A stretch of DNA of 64,000 nt from Combretum micranthum (taxonomy: Eukaryota; Streptophyta; Magnoliopsida; Myrtales; Combretaceae): the NCBI GenBank assembly GCA_024138025.1, contig JAMXBD010001048.1, positions 186,001-250,000 on the forward strand. Direction: 5' to 3'. Each line of letters begins with the position of its first letter. Within the stretch, counting starts at the first letter, position 1. Positions 1 through 12,323 of this stretch are shown piece by piece. Both the position numbers and the translations under genes were made by a program. The notes under the pieces were generated by a model. That model was not told the origin of the DNA, made no database searches, and was given only the letters and a program-made list of their open reading frames with translations.

Positions 1-437
1 CTTTGCATATAATCTTTTAATTTATTTTGGTTTTACTTGTTTCTCTGTGATCGACGCATTTTTTTTTTTTTTTGTTTTTTTTTCGCTAGAATGGAACATG
101 AAGTCCACTAGATAGCTTAGCAAATTGGGAAGATGATAGGAGAACATCATATAAGAGGGGGATCCTTTTCATATTACCAACCCTCTTACTACGACCCCCT
201 GGAGATTATTGGTCATAACTTTTTGGCAACTTACCCTGAAGCATAATGGAGCCAACAACAGTGGTGGAGTCCATAGCTTCCATATTAGTGTGTGCAGCAA
301 GGACACTTCTATCGTGGCACTTATCAACAAAACTCTTGCATGGAGGAGTTAGTCCTGTCCTTCATCAAAAGCTTTAAGCACCACAACCAACAAGCCAAAC
401 TAATGATGCAAAGTCATGCCAATTAGTTTGTTGGTTT
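1..437 (+). pseudogene. gag: Relic of an Athila-like gag (C-terminal part), outermost element
   Basis: A short reading frame at 340-426 reads MEELVLSFIKSF and then a Gln/His-rich stretch before a stop. It resembles the C-terminal part of the gag in element B, where SLEDLVFQFIKASK is followed by an Asn/His-rich segment near 11185-11290. Upstream codons at about 130-340 give broken gag-like reading with stops. The match ends at about 430, where the LTR of element C begins on the opposite strand, so this piece is read as the target into which C inserted. The first 100 bases are T-rich and hold nothing recognisable. The gag assignment rests on one short similarity seen by eye. Confidence 0.45.
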
Positions 438-1283
438 TGTGTTTTGTTTTGGAAAACACTATTCGTTGGCTGGATTTAGAACCATTTTAAAAGACCATGA
501 AGTTGAAGTTTTCAAAAATTTATAATACTAATACATTCTGTTCAACTTCGGAAGCAACTACCAACATGAAGTAAATACACCTGCCGAAGTAGCATAGAAA
601 ATATTAGGTCGTATTCCAAGGGATCATTGGCATATATCTTACTCATAATTTCATCTATTATCTAGCAAAAGAAAATTTAGAAAGCCATGATAAAAACAAA
701 ATTTATACTAAAGTTAGTGGAAAATTACAAATATTTACGGGACAGGTTTGTAAAAATGCAGGATGGAAGCCTAGGTTTGCTTCACCAATTCCTTATCATG
801 TGATTTCTTGACAAAACTCAAAGAGATGTATGTTGGTGCATTTGCACCGTTGGATTCACTGGTGTAAGCTAAAGCCTCTATCAAGGTCAGTAGCTCTAGG
901 TCTAAATCATACCACCAGAATCTCTTTACAAGTTATTAGTGGTTTAGACTCACTTATATTTTAAGAATCATTTGTTTTTAAAATCAACCTAATGAATTTT
1001 AAAACAAGTGATAGAAAGTTTTACCATTCGTCTCTTAGGGCGATTATAAGCAACTCTATTAGTACTCACAGATCTATTCAAAAAAATGATCTCTCAATCT
1101 ATTAAGCTGAAATCAAACATGAATCTGAAAGGCATACCACTCATTTAGACCCATGAAAATAAGTTCAAGCTACTAATTACAAATACCCAGTCAATAATCT
1201 CTTGAAAACACATTTGAAACCAATGAATCAAGATTTGGGTTAGAAAACCCTAAGCTGTAAGAGATTATTTCTCTATTGATACA
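438..1283 (-). repeat. 3' LTR of element C, distal segment (end of the LTR)
   Basis: The reverse complement aligns over its whole length with the U5 side of the B LTRs (about 8800-9650 and 17700-18570), including the blocks around the Ile/Asn-rich AATTGATT words and the terminal TGTGTTTTG that mirrors the CACACAAAC end of B. The three C segments (438-1283, 5005-5231, 6631-7360) sum to about 1.79 kb, the same length as the B LTRs. That supports one LTR later split by two insertions. The outer boundary near 438 is accurate to a few bases only. Confidence 0.75.
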
Positions 1284-1967
1284 TGTAAGCCCTTAGATTT
1301 TTCGATAAATATAAGTAAATCCCAAGAATCAGAAGTCAAACCGGAACTCTAAAGTCAACCTAGTTCTATGTTTAGTCTAGTGAATCTAGATCCGACAATC
1401 CCGTGTTCTTAACCCCTAAACAACGAAATTGAGATAATTATGGATAATAGTTTGTAATAATATAAGAAAGCTTAAAAATTTCATATTCGTTCATTTTTAG
1501 TGTGTTCGAATCCAAACGGAAGCAGTTCTCGAAAACCGTGTCTCGGTATACCAGACGGTCAAAATATTCTGATAATACCATTAGGCTCGTAAAAATATAA
1601 GGATTTCAAAAATATCAATTTTAGGATTTTTTGGTAACTAAAAATATCAGATATAGCTCATTTATGCGTATTTTCTTTACTACTGGTATTTTAATTATCT
1701 AGTCTACTATTTCTAGTACTATTTCACTATCTCTATTTTTTCTTAAACCCTATTCTTACAATCAACCACACTTATTTCTTACAATTTACCTTCCTCATAA
1801 AACTTTATTTATATCACACCTTACACATTATTACTTTTCATTACAAAAATTACAAAATAATCAAATCTTCTCCCCTCCATCACCAAAATTCGTGCTCCCT
1901 TGTTTCTTCCATCTTCATTTTATTTCATTTACATTTAATTTTAATCACAGTAATTTTCACTCCGAAA

Positions 1968-1980
1968 CTCTATAAATACC
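1968..1980 (+). promoter_or_regulatory. TATA box of LTR A
   Basis: CTCTATAAATACC is followed by a pyrimidine-rich stretch. The same motif with similar context is at 21860-21872 (E3), and in reverse orientation in T, E1 and E2. It lies about 690 bp into the LTR. Promoter activity is inferred. Confidence 0.65.
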
Positions 1981-3437
1981 CCTTCCTCCTTCATTCTTTC
2001 ACACATCTCATTTTTCCTACCAAAACTTTACCAAAATCACTTTTCAAGTCCTCTCTCTACAATTTTCCTCTCAAATACTCTCGTCCATTCCATTTCCATA
2101 AAACACCCATTTCTCTTTAAGAGAATTTCTAAACACATCATCACTTACCTTAGGTAAAAATTCTAAACCATATTCTTATTCACATCATGCAACATTACAT
2201 GAACATAATGTGTGTTTCCTAAGATCATAGTGTTAAGGAAACAACAATATGTTCATGTTTTTTTTTTTTTTTGTTCATGCAAAAAATTTCTTTATGTTAT
2301 TATGTTTTTTATTATTGTTATATTGTTGTTATTAATATTGCTCTAAACTAACTTCTATATGTTATTATATATATTTATTTATATATTTTTCTTAGGGTCT
2401 AAGAACATCTTATTATTATGCTTTTTCTTTTCTTTTGGGACCAGTCTATTCTTAGTCGCGGGAAGCCTTGATGAAGCTAAAGCTCTCAATACTTGACCGG
2501 GATACCTTGATGAAGTTAAAGTTCTCAATACTTGACCTTATTATTATGATTATTTGTTTCTTATATATATTTATGTATATATAGCTTATCTTATTATGTG
2601 ATATTATTCCATTTCTCATGGCTACATATTCATCATCATGCATGAACATGTCGATATTGTCTCAACAAAAATAAAAGAGAGTTTTCTTAAATAAAGAAAA
2701 ATAGGAACTCTTTTTAAAAATAATTTTTTGTCACCTAAGAAATGATTTTTCCTTAAAAACTTAAATTTATATCTTAACAAATCTTTTCCAAAATTTAGAT
2801 AAGTTCATCACTATTTTTTAGTAATAATAGTACATTAGATTTCATCAAAGAATACATAAAGTAGATTGTCACACATATTATTTTCAAACCAATAAAATAA
2901 GAAGTTTTCTTTAAAAACTCAATATTGCTAATAAAATTTTTTCTTAAACTTATTTGTGAAATTCTCACCAACACTCTAAAATACTAAGGTCTAGATAGGT
3001 TTTACAAAATCATCAAAAAATTAATCTTCTAGAAATAAATCTTACTTAGGAAATAAAATTAGTAAATGACTTGGAGATCATTATTATTTATTTAAAGTGG
3101 AACTAACCTTAGGAAAAATTAAGAATGCATAAACATGACTACTTTAAGGAAATTTAATAACTACCAATAAATACTTAGAAAAACTATATTTTTCAACCAC
3201 TAGAAATGAAGTTGCAAGAATCTTGAAAAGACTAAAATTATATTTAGAAAATTAAATTATTCTCAAAGGTTAAGAAATAAAATTAGGATAAGAAAACATT
3301 CATTTATAATAACTCAAGAAATTTATCCAACAAACTTAAGTAAATTTTCAAGTCTTTACTTTTCCAACTTTTAAGACACATTCTTTTACAAAAATCATTG
3401 TTGAGACAACCTCACTAAATTCATGCATATAATATGA

Positions 3438-3440
<3 letters not shown>

Positions 3441-3471
<31 letters not shown>
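3441..3471. repeat. (TA)n microsatellite in LTR A
   Basis: An uninterrupted TA dinucleotide run of about 30 bases, read directly. E3 at the matching position has no such run. Confidence 0.9.
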
Positions 3472-3473
<2 letters not shown>

Positions 3474-5004
3474 GATTTTTCAATCATATAAATATCTATA
3501 TTTTTGTATAAGAATTTATGGATGAAGAAAAGTTCGAAAACTTGTGTTTTGAAAGCCGGGATTTTTGTGGCAAATCTGTACCTTACTGTTTCGGGACCTA
3601 AACGACATTTTATGATGAAAATAACATTAGAAATAGATAGATCTTTTCGAGTAGATAGAAAACAATATATTATACGCGAAATTCTAAGTTAAAATGAGCA
3701 AGTTATGACCATTTTAAGTTGGAATTTTCTTATAACCGAATTTTAACGAATTTAATAAGATAAAGTTAGAAAATTTAAGTAAAACTTGGATGAAATACTC
3801 ATTTGGGTATTTCCTTTGTTTAGGTGACAAGGATCAAGATCTTCTCTTTCCCGAGGATGACTTCGATTGATAAGAGATCGCCATGGCCGATTGAGTTTTC
3901 CTTTACATTTTTTTGTATCTGCGCATGTGCTTATAGAATAGGGCACTAGATATTAGAAATAGATAAAAAAAAATTGATATGCATGTGGGTTATTATGGGT
4001 ACTATGTATGTGATTCGTTAGGCGTGATCAATAAATGATAATCATATCGGAGCTTGACTGGTTGATTAATATAAATTGTGCTATATATATTGTTGTGTGT
4101 AGAAATATTAATTGATTGCCTTAAATGGATTAATGTCGAATTTCAAATTTCTTATAACTAAATTACTTATGAATATCACTTAGAATATCATCTTCGCATT
4201 TTGCTACTATTCCTCAGTGTAGGACCAAAAAAGTAAGCTACCTAGCTACATCTTGAAGAATTAGGACGTTCGGAGAATACGACCTCATGGTGTAGTCGAG
4301 CCGGATCGATCGCTTTGGGTAAGCTCGGAGACTAGTAGTAAGATTCATTGGAACCCCAAGACGCGTGTAAATTTCGAAGAGGTTGATGGTGACCCATTCA
4401 AAGCATTCCTTAACCCACAATGAAGGGGTAAATCCATTCTACATACGAAACCAGATGATATATATTGTTTGATCATATAGTTGTTTGCATTACATATGCT
4501 TGTCTAATGGACCTGTTTGAATGTATGTTGTGAGTACTTTTGCGCAAGGATTATCTCACTAAGCTAAGTATGCTTATTCTTCAATAGATTTATGATGTTG
4601 CAAGATCATTGTTTTGTACCCAAAACCACATTGACCATCTAGGTAGAACTTACGCTTTTTGGAAGCTTTTGGAGGAAATTCTATTTGGAGTCTTAGATTA
4701 TATTTCCTTTTAAATCTTCTAGTTTTAGTTATTTATCTTAGTAAGACTACGTTATTATGAAGACTTATCAGGGGAATGCCTCGTACAAGTTGTATAACTT
4801 TATATTTTGATGAATCATAATAGTATTATTTTGTATATTCCGCTACCATTATCTTAAAATGCATAACTTCACCGGTCTCCCTCTATTGTGAATGTACGCC
4901 TTGTATCAATATGAAAGCTTCTAAGTAACTAAGATAGTCATTCTCAAGTTTTAATATTGTGTACGGTGGGCTGTCACGTTTAAGGTACCTATTAAGGCGA
5001 GACA

Positions 5005-5231
5005 ATGCAAATATTACGCATGAATTTTGAAGAAATAATATGAAATTTATCAAAGAATATTTCAATTAAGATCAAAGCCTTGCAAAAATTACAAACAATG
5101 GGTTAAAATGATTTTACCCAAAAAACTTGAGATTTCTAAAGTAAGAAGAAATAGTTCTTTTGCCTTAGAATTCTCTCTCTATATTATGTTAGGAAATTAT
5201 TACATATGCTATACTATGATCACATGCCTAT
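5005..5231 (-). repeat. 3' LTR of element C, middle segment
   Basis: The reverse complement matches B LTR positions about 8600-8800, including the word AACCCA-TTGTTTGTAATTT seen at 8712-8730. The segment lies between solo LTR A and solo LTR D and joins the two other C segments in the order expected for a minus-strand LTR. Confidence 0.75.
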
Positions 5232-6131
5232 TGGTGGGTTTCGAATCCAACAAAAATATTGATTAGACCCACTCTAAGATTTGTAAATAGTAGTGAGCAG
5301 GATCGTCTCCACAGGGATCAGTGAAAATCTATTTCTATTTTAACGATCAGAAAAGGAGAAGAATAATTTAGGGGTTTTATATAAACGATTGATTGGAAAA
5401 TAATTTATTTCTAAAACTAGCAAATATGTTTATTAATGTAAATTCAACAGCAACAAGTTCTAACCAAAGAATTATCACGGTTCAATTCATAGAGATGATC
5501 ATTGATGCATAGATTGTTATTCTAATTCATGAATAAATTGGTTATGACTTTCAACAAGCTCTGAAAATCTATCTCTCCTTAGAGTATTGATAATCAAGAT
5601 ACGATCTTTAATTATTCCCTTATTGATTAGACAACCCTAAATAAGCTCTTAAGATTTAATCTATCAATAGCATTAATAATTAGAGAGACTACCAATTCTA
5701 ATCAATAGATCAAAAGCATGAACTATTTAAATTAGATCATAAATCACCATAACATAAATCAATCACTTATTCTGCAACCAATTACGTTATTGTGTTACTG
5801 ATATTAGAACAATCAAACAATTACGGATCTGACATTCTAAATAACTTCAATTTCTTGTCAATCAAACAAATAGGCCTAATTCGTAATGACCAATCAAAAC
5901 AATTCTAACAATTCACATAGATGAAGTATGAATATTCATAAACAAAATAAACTCAATAGATCAATTGGATCTCACAATCTTTGATGAATTGATCCCGTAA
6001 TAATCCTTGGCTAGACTGAGTAATTAGTTACTCATGATCAAGAAAACAAAAGCTAGGGTTTCTTGAGAGTAAAATAGAACAAGAACAATCAATTAATGAA
6101 TAATGAATAATAATCCCTTTTCTCTCTCCTA

Positions 6132-6145
6132 CTTCTTTATATATG
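6132..6145 (-). promoter_or_regulatory. TATA box of LTR D
   Basis: On the minus strand it reads CATATATAAAGAAG, about 40 bp downstream of the GC-rich array, followed by a purine-rich leader. Predicted core promoter. Confidence 0.5.
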
Positions 6146-6179
6146 TGAGATAAACATCAGATATAAAGAGTATTTTTCG

Positions 6180-6470
6180 CATAAAAGATGGCTGGAGATA
6201 TGTCGCAACAAAGCTGGCAGCCATTAATCACGAAACAAGTGGTGCACGGTGATGGCCGGCGGCCATGATTCTCCCAGTGCCGGCCATGAATGTGTTTAAC
6301 GAACAGGACAATGATGGCTGCCGGCCTTACGTAGTCTGGGCGTTTTCCTCGCGTAGTCACGGCTGGCAGCTTTGATGTTGGCCGTCGGCCATCACGTGAG
6401 GAGAGTGTGCAGAAGCTTCATGGCCGGTGGCCATTATGTGTTAGCTGGCAGCCATGACTCCTCTGATGTA
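6180..6470. repeat. GC-rich palindromic word array in LTR D
   Basis: It is GC-rich against an AT-rich background. Variants of GGCNGCCGGCCAT and GGCTGGCAGCC recur in both orientations with irregular spacing (for example GATGGCCGGCGGCCATGA near 6251). No fixed period and no coding frame. It sits immediately upstream of the predicted TATA box. Confidence 0.75.
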
Positions 6471-6630
6471 TATCTCCCGTACTTAATTCCTCTTAATCTT
6501 TCCATTCACTTTAAAAACCTGAAATATAACATTAACTTAATTAAGTACCAATTCCTCATAATTTCTATAAAATTAATAACAAGTTAATCAAGTTTTATCC
6601 AATATAAATTGAGTAAAATATATCTCAAAA

Positions 6631-7360
6631 CCTATGCACCTTTATTTGTAGGATCAGTCATAGAAATTATGATGATTTTATTTATTGAGCTAGCAGATTC
6701 TTTATAACAAAATTGTCCTTGATTTCTACATGCTTTGAATCAAGGCAGTACATGTGTATAATCCACACGTGATAACTTTTCACAGTATAAAGTTAAGTAT
6801 GCTGAGGGCTTGAGCAACTCTTTGATGTCATGGCTCGACTTAAGCTATGGATACCTATTAGAAAGGCTCGAGTTCTTATCCATTCTTTAACCGAGGGGTA
6901 AATTGGGTGCGTTAAGGGCTTGATACTTGAGCTCGACCCAGACTATGCCTTTTCAAAGCTAAAGGTCTGATTCTTATTTAACTTTGGTCATGGGTGAATT
7001 TAAGGCCCAACCATTTGGCACGAAAGAAGTTATCCTTGAAGTCCAGGGTTCAATCATCCCAAAACATATGTCGAGATTCACGTCGAAGGCTCAATGTAGG
7101 GCGTGACAGACCATTTTGCCTTGTTTTGCCCTAAGGCCTCGATAAGCACTTTTGCAAGGCTCAACCAGTTCTGTCTTTAAGATATGCTATTATTTTACTC
7201 CAAATCTGATTCAAAACACTTTATTTTGACTTCTTTTGATTCCAAGAGCTGAAAAGATAAATTTAAACATTAATAGCAAAAATTGATAGGAATTTATCCA
7301 AGAATGCATCGAATTAAACCCAAATTCCTATGAAAAGAATAGAGTAAAAATGAGTCATCA
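6631..7360 (-). repeat. 3' LTR of element C, proximal segment (start of the LTR)
   Basis: On the minus strand it begins TGATGACTCATTTTTACTC, matching the TGATAAGTCATTTTTACT start of the B LTRs, and abuts a purine-rich tract at 7361. It contains an array of TCGAG/CTCGAC words (about 6800-7150) comparable to B at 8070-8440. A decayed TATA box lies at 6639-6651 (minus strand CTACAAATAAAGG, against TCTATAAATAAAC in B). Solo LTR D inserted 7 nt beyond that box. Confidence 0.8.
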
Positions 7361-7380
7361 AATTCCCCCTCAATTAAGCC
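7361..7380 (-). promoter_or_regulatory. Polypurine tract of element C
   Basis: The minus strand reads GGCTTAATTGAGGGGGAATT, immediately before the TGATGA start of the 3' LTR. The layout matches B, where GGCTTAAGTGTAGGAGAATT precedes the 3' LTR. It would prime plus-strand synthesis. Confidence 0.75.
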
Positions 7381-7863
7381 TTTACTTTTCCTCAAGAAAA
7401 CATCATTCATAACCATGCAAGGCTTTTAAAATAGGAAGATAAATCATGAATGGAAATTTGACTAGACCAATTCAAGTTCAAATCACGCCAGCACTTTGGA
7501 TGTTTAATTAATATTCATTGAACTGTGCTAAAATTACTTTTGTGAAAAATCACATCACTTATCCATATAAATAAGCTTTTACCTTTATTGTTTAATGAAG
7601 AATTCTAAAGCAATAATTATTCGAAAGATCAATTAGAGTAAGAAAGAGACTCAATCAACTTTATCCCCTTGTACATGTAAGTATGCAATTCCTTAATTAT
7701 CTCTCTAAGCACTATAATAAAAAAAGAAGGTATGGATATCGGTTTATCCCCTAACTTTTTTTCCTTATTTGTACTTTTTATTGATTATTTATATACTTCA
7801 AAGCTGCAGAGGGGAAGGTTTTTTCCTTCTTTTTAACTTTTTCTCTATACGGGTTTTAAACCA
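7361..7863 (-). mobile_element. Element C, 3' end of the internal region
   Basis: It aligns in reverse complement with the 3' untranslated part of B (about 16270-16780), including the runs near TTCCTTATTTGTNCTTTTTAT. No coding sequence. Towards its right end (7750-7863) it holds the first unit of a tandem repeat that resumes on the other side of element B at 18577, so B inserted within this repeat. The rest of C's internal region continues at 18573-18813 and 20995-21174, and then beyond the window. Confidence 0.7.
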
Positions 7864-8069
7864 TGATAAGTCATTTTTACTCTATATTTTTTATAGGATT
7901 TTGAGCTTAATTTACTAAGAATTTTTTATAAAATCCTGCAAAAATTATGTTTTCTTTCTTTTTTTTTTTAATAAATAATGTTATTTTAAAACTTTTAGAA
8001 TAAAATAAGGAGTAATCAAGTGTTTTGATGCAGATTTGGAACAAAAACAATAATTAAAGTAAAAAAGGC

Positions 8070-8440
8070 AGAAGTCGAGCCCTGTAAAGACACAACCGAG
8101 GCCGAACGGAGAAAGAAGACAACAAAAATTGATCTATCGAGCCTCAAATGGGAGCCGTCGACTTGACCCTCAACTTTAGTCAAAGTGATTGAGCATCATT
8201 CTGAAGAAGTACATTATCAAGCGTTAAAGTCGAGCCTCAAAACTCGACCCTCGACAATTGTGTTGACAGACCAATTCTTCACCAGAATTACCTCGAGCCT
8301 CAACAATTTGACCCTCGACTCTCTCAATTTTACCTTCGATAGAGCAATGGACAAAAACACATAGTTTACTTAGGAATTTCCTAAAGTCGAGCCTAATCTT
8401 GCTAAATACGAGCCTCGAATAATAAAGCACGTAACCCTCA
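8070..8440. repeat. TCGAG-type word array in the B 5' LTR
   Basis: Recurrent variants of GTCGAGCCTCAA, CTCGACCCTCGAC and GAGCCGTCGAC occur in both orientations at irregular spacing. The array ends roughly 115 bp upstream of the TATA box. The same array is in the 3' LTR at about 16985-17350. No coding frame explains it. Confidence 0.75.
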
Positions 8441-8555
8441 ATGAGTGTTTTCATAACTCATTTGTGCGCGAGAAAAGTTATCAAATTCTGTTAGAAAGGA
8501 TCTGCCAAATCTGCCAAGTGTCAAATAAGATGGCCATGCTTTCTTTACCTAGTAG

Positions 8556-8568
8556 TCTATAAATAAAC
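8556..8568 (+). promoter_or_regulatory. TATA box of the B 5' LTR
   Basis: TCTATAAATAAAC, repeated in the 3' LTR at 17473-17485. Predicted core promoter for the B transcript. Confidence 0.65.
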
Positions 8569-9666
8569 GTGCAAGCATGCATTATGAAGTATGTACCAAC
8601 AGTGTAAATCAGTATTAATATAAAGTAGATTTCTTGAAGGATTTTTGGGTAAAAGAATCTCCATTTTTTTACTTGAAAATTTCTTTTGTTTTCTAGGTAA
8701 AATCAATTTAACCCAATGTTTGTAATTTCTATGAATTTATGAGTAATTAATAGATTAATCTTTCGAATTTGTTTTATTTCTTCTAATTTGTGCTTATTTT
8801 GATAAATTCATGGAGAAATAAACTCGTACAGCTTAGAGATTACGAATCTAATTCCTGATTTAGTCTAATTTCAAATGCGCTTTCAAGTAAATTTGATTGG
8901 GTGTTTGTAATTAGTAACTTGAATTTAACTGGTGGTTTTTAAAGGAATGATGCATTCTTTTAGATCCACGATTGATTTCAATTGAATAGATCGAGAGATC
9001 ATTCAATTGAATAAATCTGTGGTTATTAATGGAGTCGATCCTAACTACCTCTTGCCTAGTAATGGGTGAAAACTTTTTGTCACTTGTTTTAAAAATTCAT
9101 TGAGATGTCTTTTCAAAACAATGGATTCATATTCTTTATGAGAGTTTAATTGAAATTTCAGATTACTGGTTTTAGCTAGATCTAGAACTACTGACTTCAA
9201 GAGAAGTTTTAGTTTAAATTAGAGAATCTGGCGGTACAAACGTACCATTTCAAACAACTTTTAAGAAGTTATTGTTCTTAAGCAATCATTCTGATAAGGA
9301 ATTGGTGAAGTGACCCTGAGCTACTATTTCATAGAAGTTACAGGCTTATTTCTCATTTTGCCCATTAAACATTTGTGAATATTTGTAACTTAGTATAGTT
9401 TATTTTTCTTTATGATTTTCTAAAATCTTTCTTTGGCTAGACAATAAATGGGATTGAAGTATATTAGCTGCCAATCATTCCCTTGGGACGACCCAAATCA
9501 TTATCTATGCTACATTTGAAGGGTACGCTTACCCTATGAGACTGTGGTTATTGGTTTAGAAAACATTTATAAATTTGAAAAACTCGATCAATGATCAGTG
9601 AAAATTGAACTTTGAATTTCAAAAATCACAACTAAACAACACTCAAATCACACAAACCAAGTTTTC

Positions 9667-9683
9667 TGGCACCATTGTCAAGG
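9667..9683 (+). promoter_or_regulatory. Primer binding site of B (tRNA-Asp type)
   Basis: TGGCACCATTGTCAAGG matches the complement of the plant tRNA-Asp 3' end (TGGCGCCGTTGCCGGGG) at 12 of 17 positions. All five differences are G-to-A or C-to-T transitions. It lies 12 nt after the 5' LTR. tRNA-Asp priming is typical of the Athila/Tat lineage. Confidence 0.75.
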
Positions 9684-10052
9684 AATGGTGTTGGATTCAG
9701 TTTTTGAAGCCTAGCAGGGCAATAATAGAAATTAAGTTTCATTTATTGTTCTAGACACTTTAATTTTGTAAATATCTTTTGTATATATGTGTTGCGATCT
9801 GTAAATATCTTTTTTTGTAACTAACCTTCTTTTTGTTCTTGTATATACTTGTCGTTTATTTTCTTTTATGTACTTTTACTGTATATATTCTGTTGTGTAT
9901 ATTCCTGCTTTGTTTCAATTCTACAATTCTTTTATTGCGAATATTTGTTTCTTGTTTTTTGTTTCTCTTGTTCTATTAATTCTTTATTATTTAGTTCATT
10001 CTATGTATATTTTTGTTTTCTTCTGATTTATTCTCAAATAAAATGTAGGCAT
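9684..10052 (+). other. Untranslated leader of B
   Basis: A T-rich leader between the PBS and the gag start. An open frame within it encodes only a Phe/Leu/Tyr/Cys-rich string and is not considered a gene. Confidence 0.6.
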
Positions 10053-11389
10053 ATGACTAGGAGTCAGTCTGAATTCTTGTTTCCATTTGATCCATAACTA
10101 CAGCATATAGGTCGAAAAAGCAAACAACCAAAAATGATTGACCATGGTGAAGTTCAGGAGGGTACTAAACAAACTAAGGAGAACTTACCCCAAACTGTGA
10201 TTGACTTCTACAGACCCAACTTAGAGGGAGCCAATACTAGCATAAATAGACCCAGAGTTGTTGCTAACAACTTTGAGATTAAACCCAATATCATCCAGAT
10301 GGTTCAATAGATGGTCCAGTTTGATGGCTTACGAGATGAGGACCCAATAGCCATCTACAACAGTTTCTAGAGATTTGTGACACATTCAAAATAAATGGTG
10401 TGTCTGAAGATGTGATCAAGTTAAGATTATTTCCGTTTTCCCTTATAGGAAATGCAAAAAAATGGTTGAATGGATTACCAAGGAATTCCATCTCCACTTG
10501 GCAACAAATGGCTGAGAATTTTATGAGGAAATATTTCCCACCTTCTAGAACAACCAAATTGAGAGCTGACATTGCTTCATTCCACCAGATGGATTCTGAA
10601 ACATTGTATGAAGCTTTCGAGAGATAGAAGGAGTTGTTGGCAAGATGTCTACACCATGGACTGCCTGAATGGACCCAGGTACAAACCTTCTATAATGGAT
10701 TGAACTATGGGACCAAGCAATTGATAGATGCAGCTGCTGAAGGAAGTCTGAATTACAAATCCCCTAAGGAGTTCTTAAACCTGTTTGAAGATATGGCTAA
10801 CAACCATTACCAATGGCCATCTATAAGAGCCAAAAAGGAAAGATCAGGACAAGTTTTCAAACTTGATGTTGTTTCTAACTTGACTACTAAGATTGAGGCT
10901 CTAAGTAGAAAAGTGGAACATTTGTCTTAGGGGAGAACCCAAGTGAATATGGTTGCTAAGTTTCCTAACCAAAACATTGAAGGAATGACCTCTGAGAGCT
11001 ATGAATTTGTAAATAATTTTTCTGGCAAAAAATTTGATCCTTACAGTAACACTTACAATCTTGGTTGGAGGAACCATCTAAATTTCTGGTGGAGTAACAA
11101 CAATTTTCAAAATCAATTGAACCCACAGAATTTTGAGAAACCACCAGTACAAGGGTCAGGAGCTTATCAAGGAAACAACAAATCTCTTGAAGATTTAGTT
11201 TTCCAGTTTATCAAAGCTTCAAAGAATAGGCAGCATGGAATAGATGCCACCTTGAGAAATCATACTGCTGCCCTTCATAACCTAGAGAACTAGCTTGGCC
11301 AAAATTCCAAAATTCTTTCAGAGAGACCTTCAGGATCATTGCCTTCGAATACTAAAATCAATCCACGTGATCAAAGCAAGAATGATTGA
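10053..11389 (+). pseudogene. gag: Athila-type gag of B, broken
   Basis: This encodes the capsid/nucleocapsid precursor that packages the element RNA in the cytoplasm. The ATG at 10053 opens MTRSQSEFLF. The retrotransposon gag domain is clear at about 10365-10800, with EICDTFKINGVSEDVIKLRLF, PFSLIGNAKKWLNGLP, TWQQMAENFMRKYFPP and KSPKEFLNLFEDMANNHYQW. After it come an Asn/Gln-rich linker and the C-terminal QFIKASK segment; the frame ends at 11387-11389. Breaks: in-frame stops near 10095, 10309, 10625, 10928 and 11291, and a one-base loss near 10352 that shifts the frame just before EICDTFK. There is no Cys-His zinc knuckle, which is common in Athila gags. The length of about 445 codons suits a gag alone; the sequence normally followed by protease and pol ends here. 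Confidence 0.85.
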
Positions 11390-12323
11390 TTTCTAGGATG
11401 ATTATCCTACATCTTTCTTTCTGTTTGTTTTTTACATAAAAAATTAGTTGTTTTAAGGGATTAATAGGACGAAAGTGGTCTTAAAACAAGATCTGTGTAA
11501 ACCTTTTTATGATGAATGCAATGGATTCATTTTGTTATATCATGTCCTTGAATGGAATGGTTGATGACTGTAGTTATATAGTCCTTCATGAAAATTTTGT
11601 GCAGGTACAAGTTTCAGCCTTAGCAATTTTGAGGTGGATTATAAAAGTCAAGCATCATTGTCGAGCCCTCGCATTTGACCTTCGACAATGTTAAATTCTT
11701 TTTGTAGATAAAATAATAGAATTTTTGCCATCACATATTTTATTCTTTTCAAATAAGCCGCGACTTTGTTTTTAAGTCGAGTGTCATTTAATCTTTATTT
11801 ATTTAGTCTTAAATGGATAAAATAACAAGTTTTGTCATTTTCTGGCTTGGCTTTTAAAAAGTTTTGAAAATGAAAAGACTGTTCATTCTACACTTGACAC
11901 AAATATTGTTCTTGCACTCGAAGAAAAATCTCTCACTTGCATTTACAAAATTTTTACTAAAAAAAAGTCCTAAAAACCTTACAACATCTCAAAGTTATAA
12001 CCATATCAGGTATGCTTTTTATTTTCTTTCTTTCTAATTTTTTCTGTTATATAACATGTTTTGTATATTTTGTGTTTTTCAAATTTTCTGTATGAACTTG
12101 TGAAAAATGAGGAACTGTTATTTTTAAAGTAGTTTGCTAAGTAATGTTATGGTTTAAACTTTTCATAAATAGTTACAAACTTTGTTTTCTTCTCGGACTC
12201 ATTAAGTTCTATAGAAACCCTAGTTTGTCTCTGATTACTAAAAAGAATAAGCAAAATAGAAATGTGTGTTTTAGTTATAAGTAAGTATGAGCTCATGTAT
12301 AATTATCTCTTTTTGCAAAACAA
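11390..12323 (+). other. Spacer between gag and ORF2 in B
   Basis: About 930 bp without a convincing frame. It holds a few TCGAG-type words (11660-11690, 11775-11785) like those in the LTR array, and AT-rich sequence. Pol genes would lie here or further on in an autonomous element; no pol motif is visible. Whether ORF2 is reached by splicing or by its own promoter cannot be told from the sequence. Confidence 0.5.

Larger units (their letters stand above)
1284..5004 (+). mobile_element. Solo LTR A (Tekay-like, T family), 3.7 kb
   Basis: It starts TGTAAGCCC and ends GGCGAGACA. It is flanked by ATACA (1279-1283) and ATGCA (5005-5009), a TSD matching at 4 of 5 bases. The flanks on both sides are the LTR of element C, so no second LTR belongs to it. 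Internal blocks match the T LTRs in reverse complement, for example around the TCGAAAAGATCT words at 3640-3665. A TATA box lies at 1968-1980, and a (TA)n tract at 3441-3471. The short open frames inside have no coding character. The call is solo LTR by LTR-LTR recombination. Confidence 0.85.
5232..6630 (-). mobile_element. Solo LTR D (Athila/Tat-like), 1.4 kb
   Basis: It is flanked by an exact TSD, CCTAT at 5227-5231 and 6631-6635. Removing the insert restores a sequence that aligns with the B LTR around its TATA box, which fixes both ends. The left end is TGGTGGGTTTCG. The right end is CTCAAAA, so the expected terminal CA reads AA, probably mutated. The layout resembles the B LTR: a GC-rich word array (6180-6470), then a TATA box on the minus strand (6132-6145), then an AT-rich downstream part. 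No coding sequence was found. Confidence 0.8.
7864..9654 (+). repeat. 5' LTR of element B
   Basis: It starts TGATAAGTCATTTTTACT and ends ATCACACA. It aligns base by base with 16796-18572 with scattered substitutions and small indels. It contains the TCGAG-type word array and a TATA box. The end could also be set a few bases later (CACACAAACCA); 9654 was chosen because it gives a near-match TSD. Confidence 0.85.

Noticed and set aside
9660..9690. tRNA gene fragment
   Set aside because: Only the 17-nt complement of a tRNA 3' end is present next to an LTR, which is the PBS of element B.
9849..10097. 82-codon open frame before B gag
   Set aside because: T-rich leader read as Phe/Leu/Tyr/Cys; it overlaps the gag start and has no domain character.
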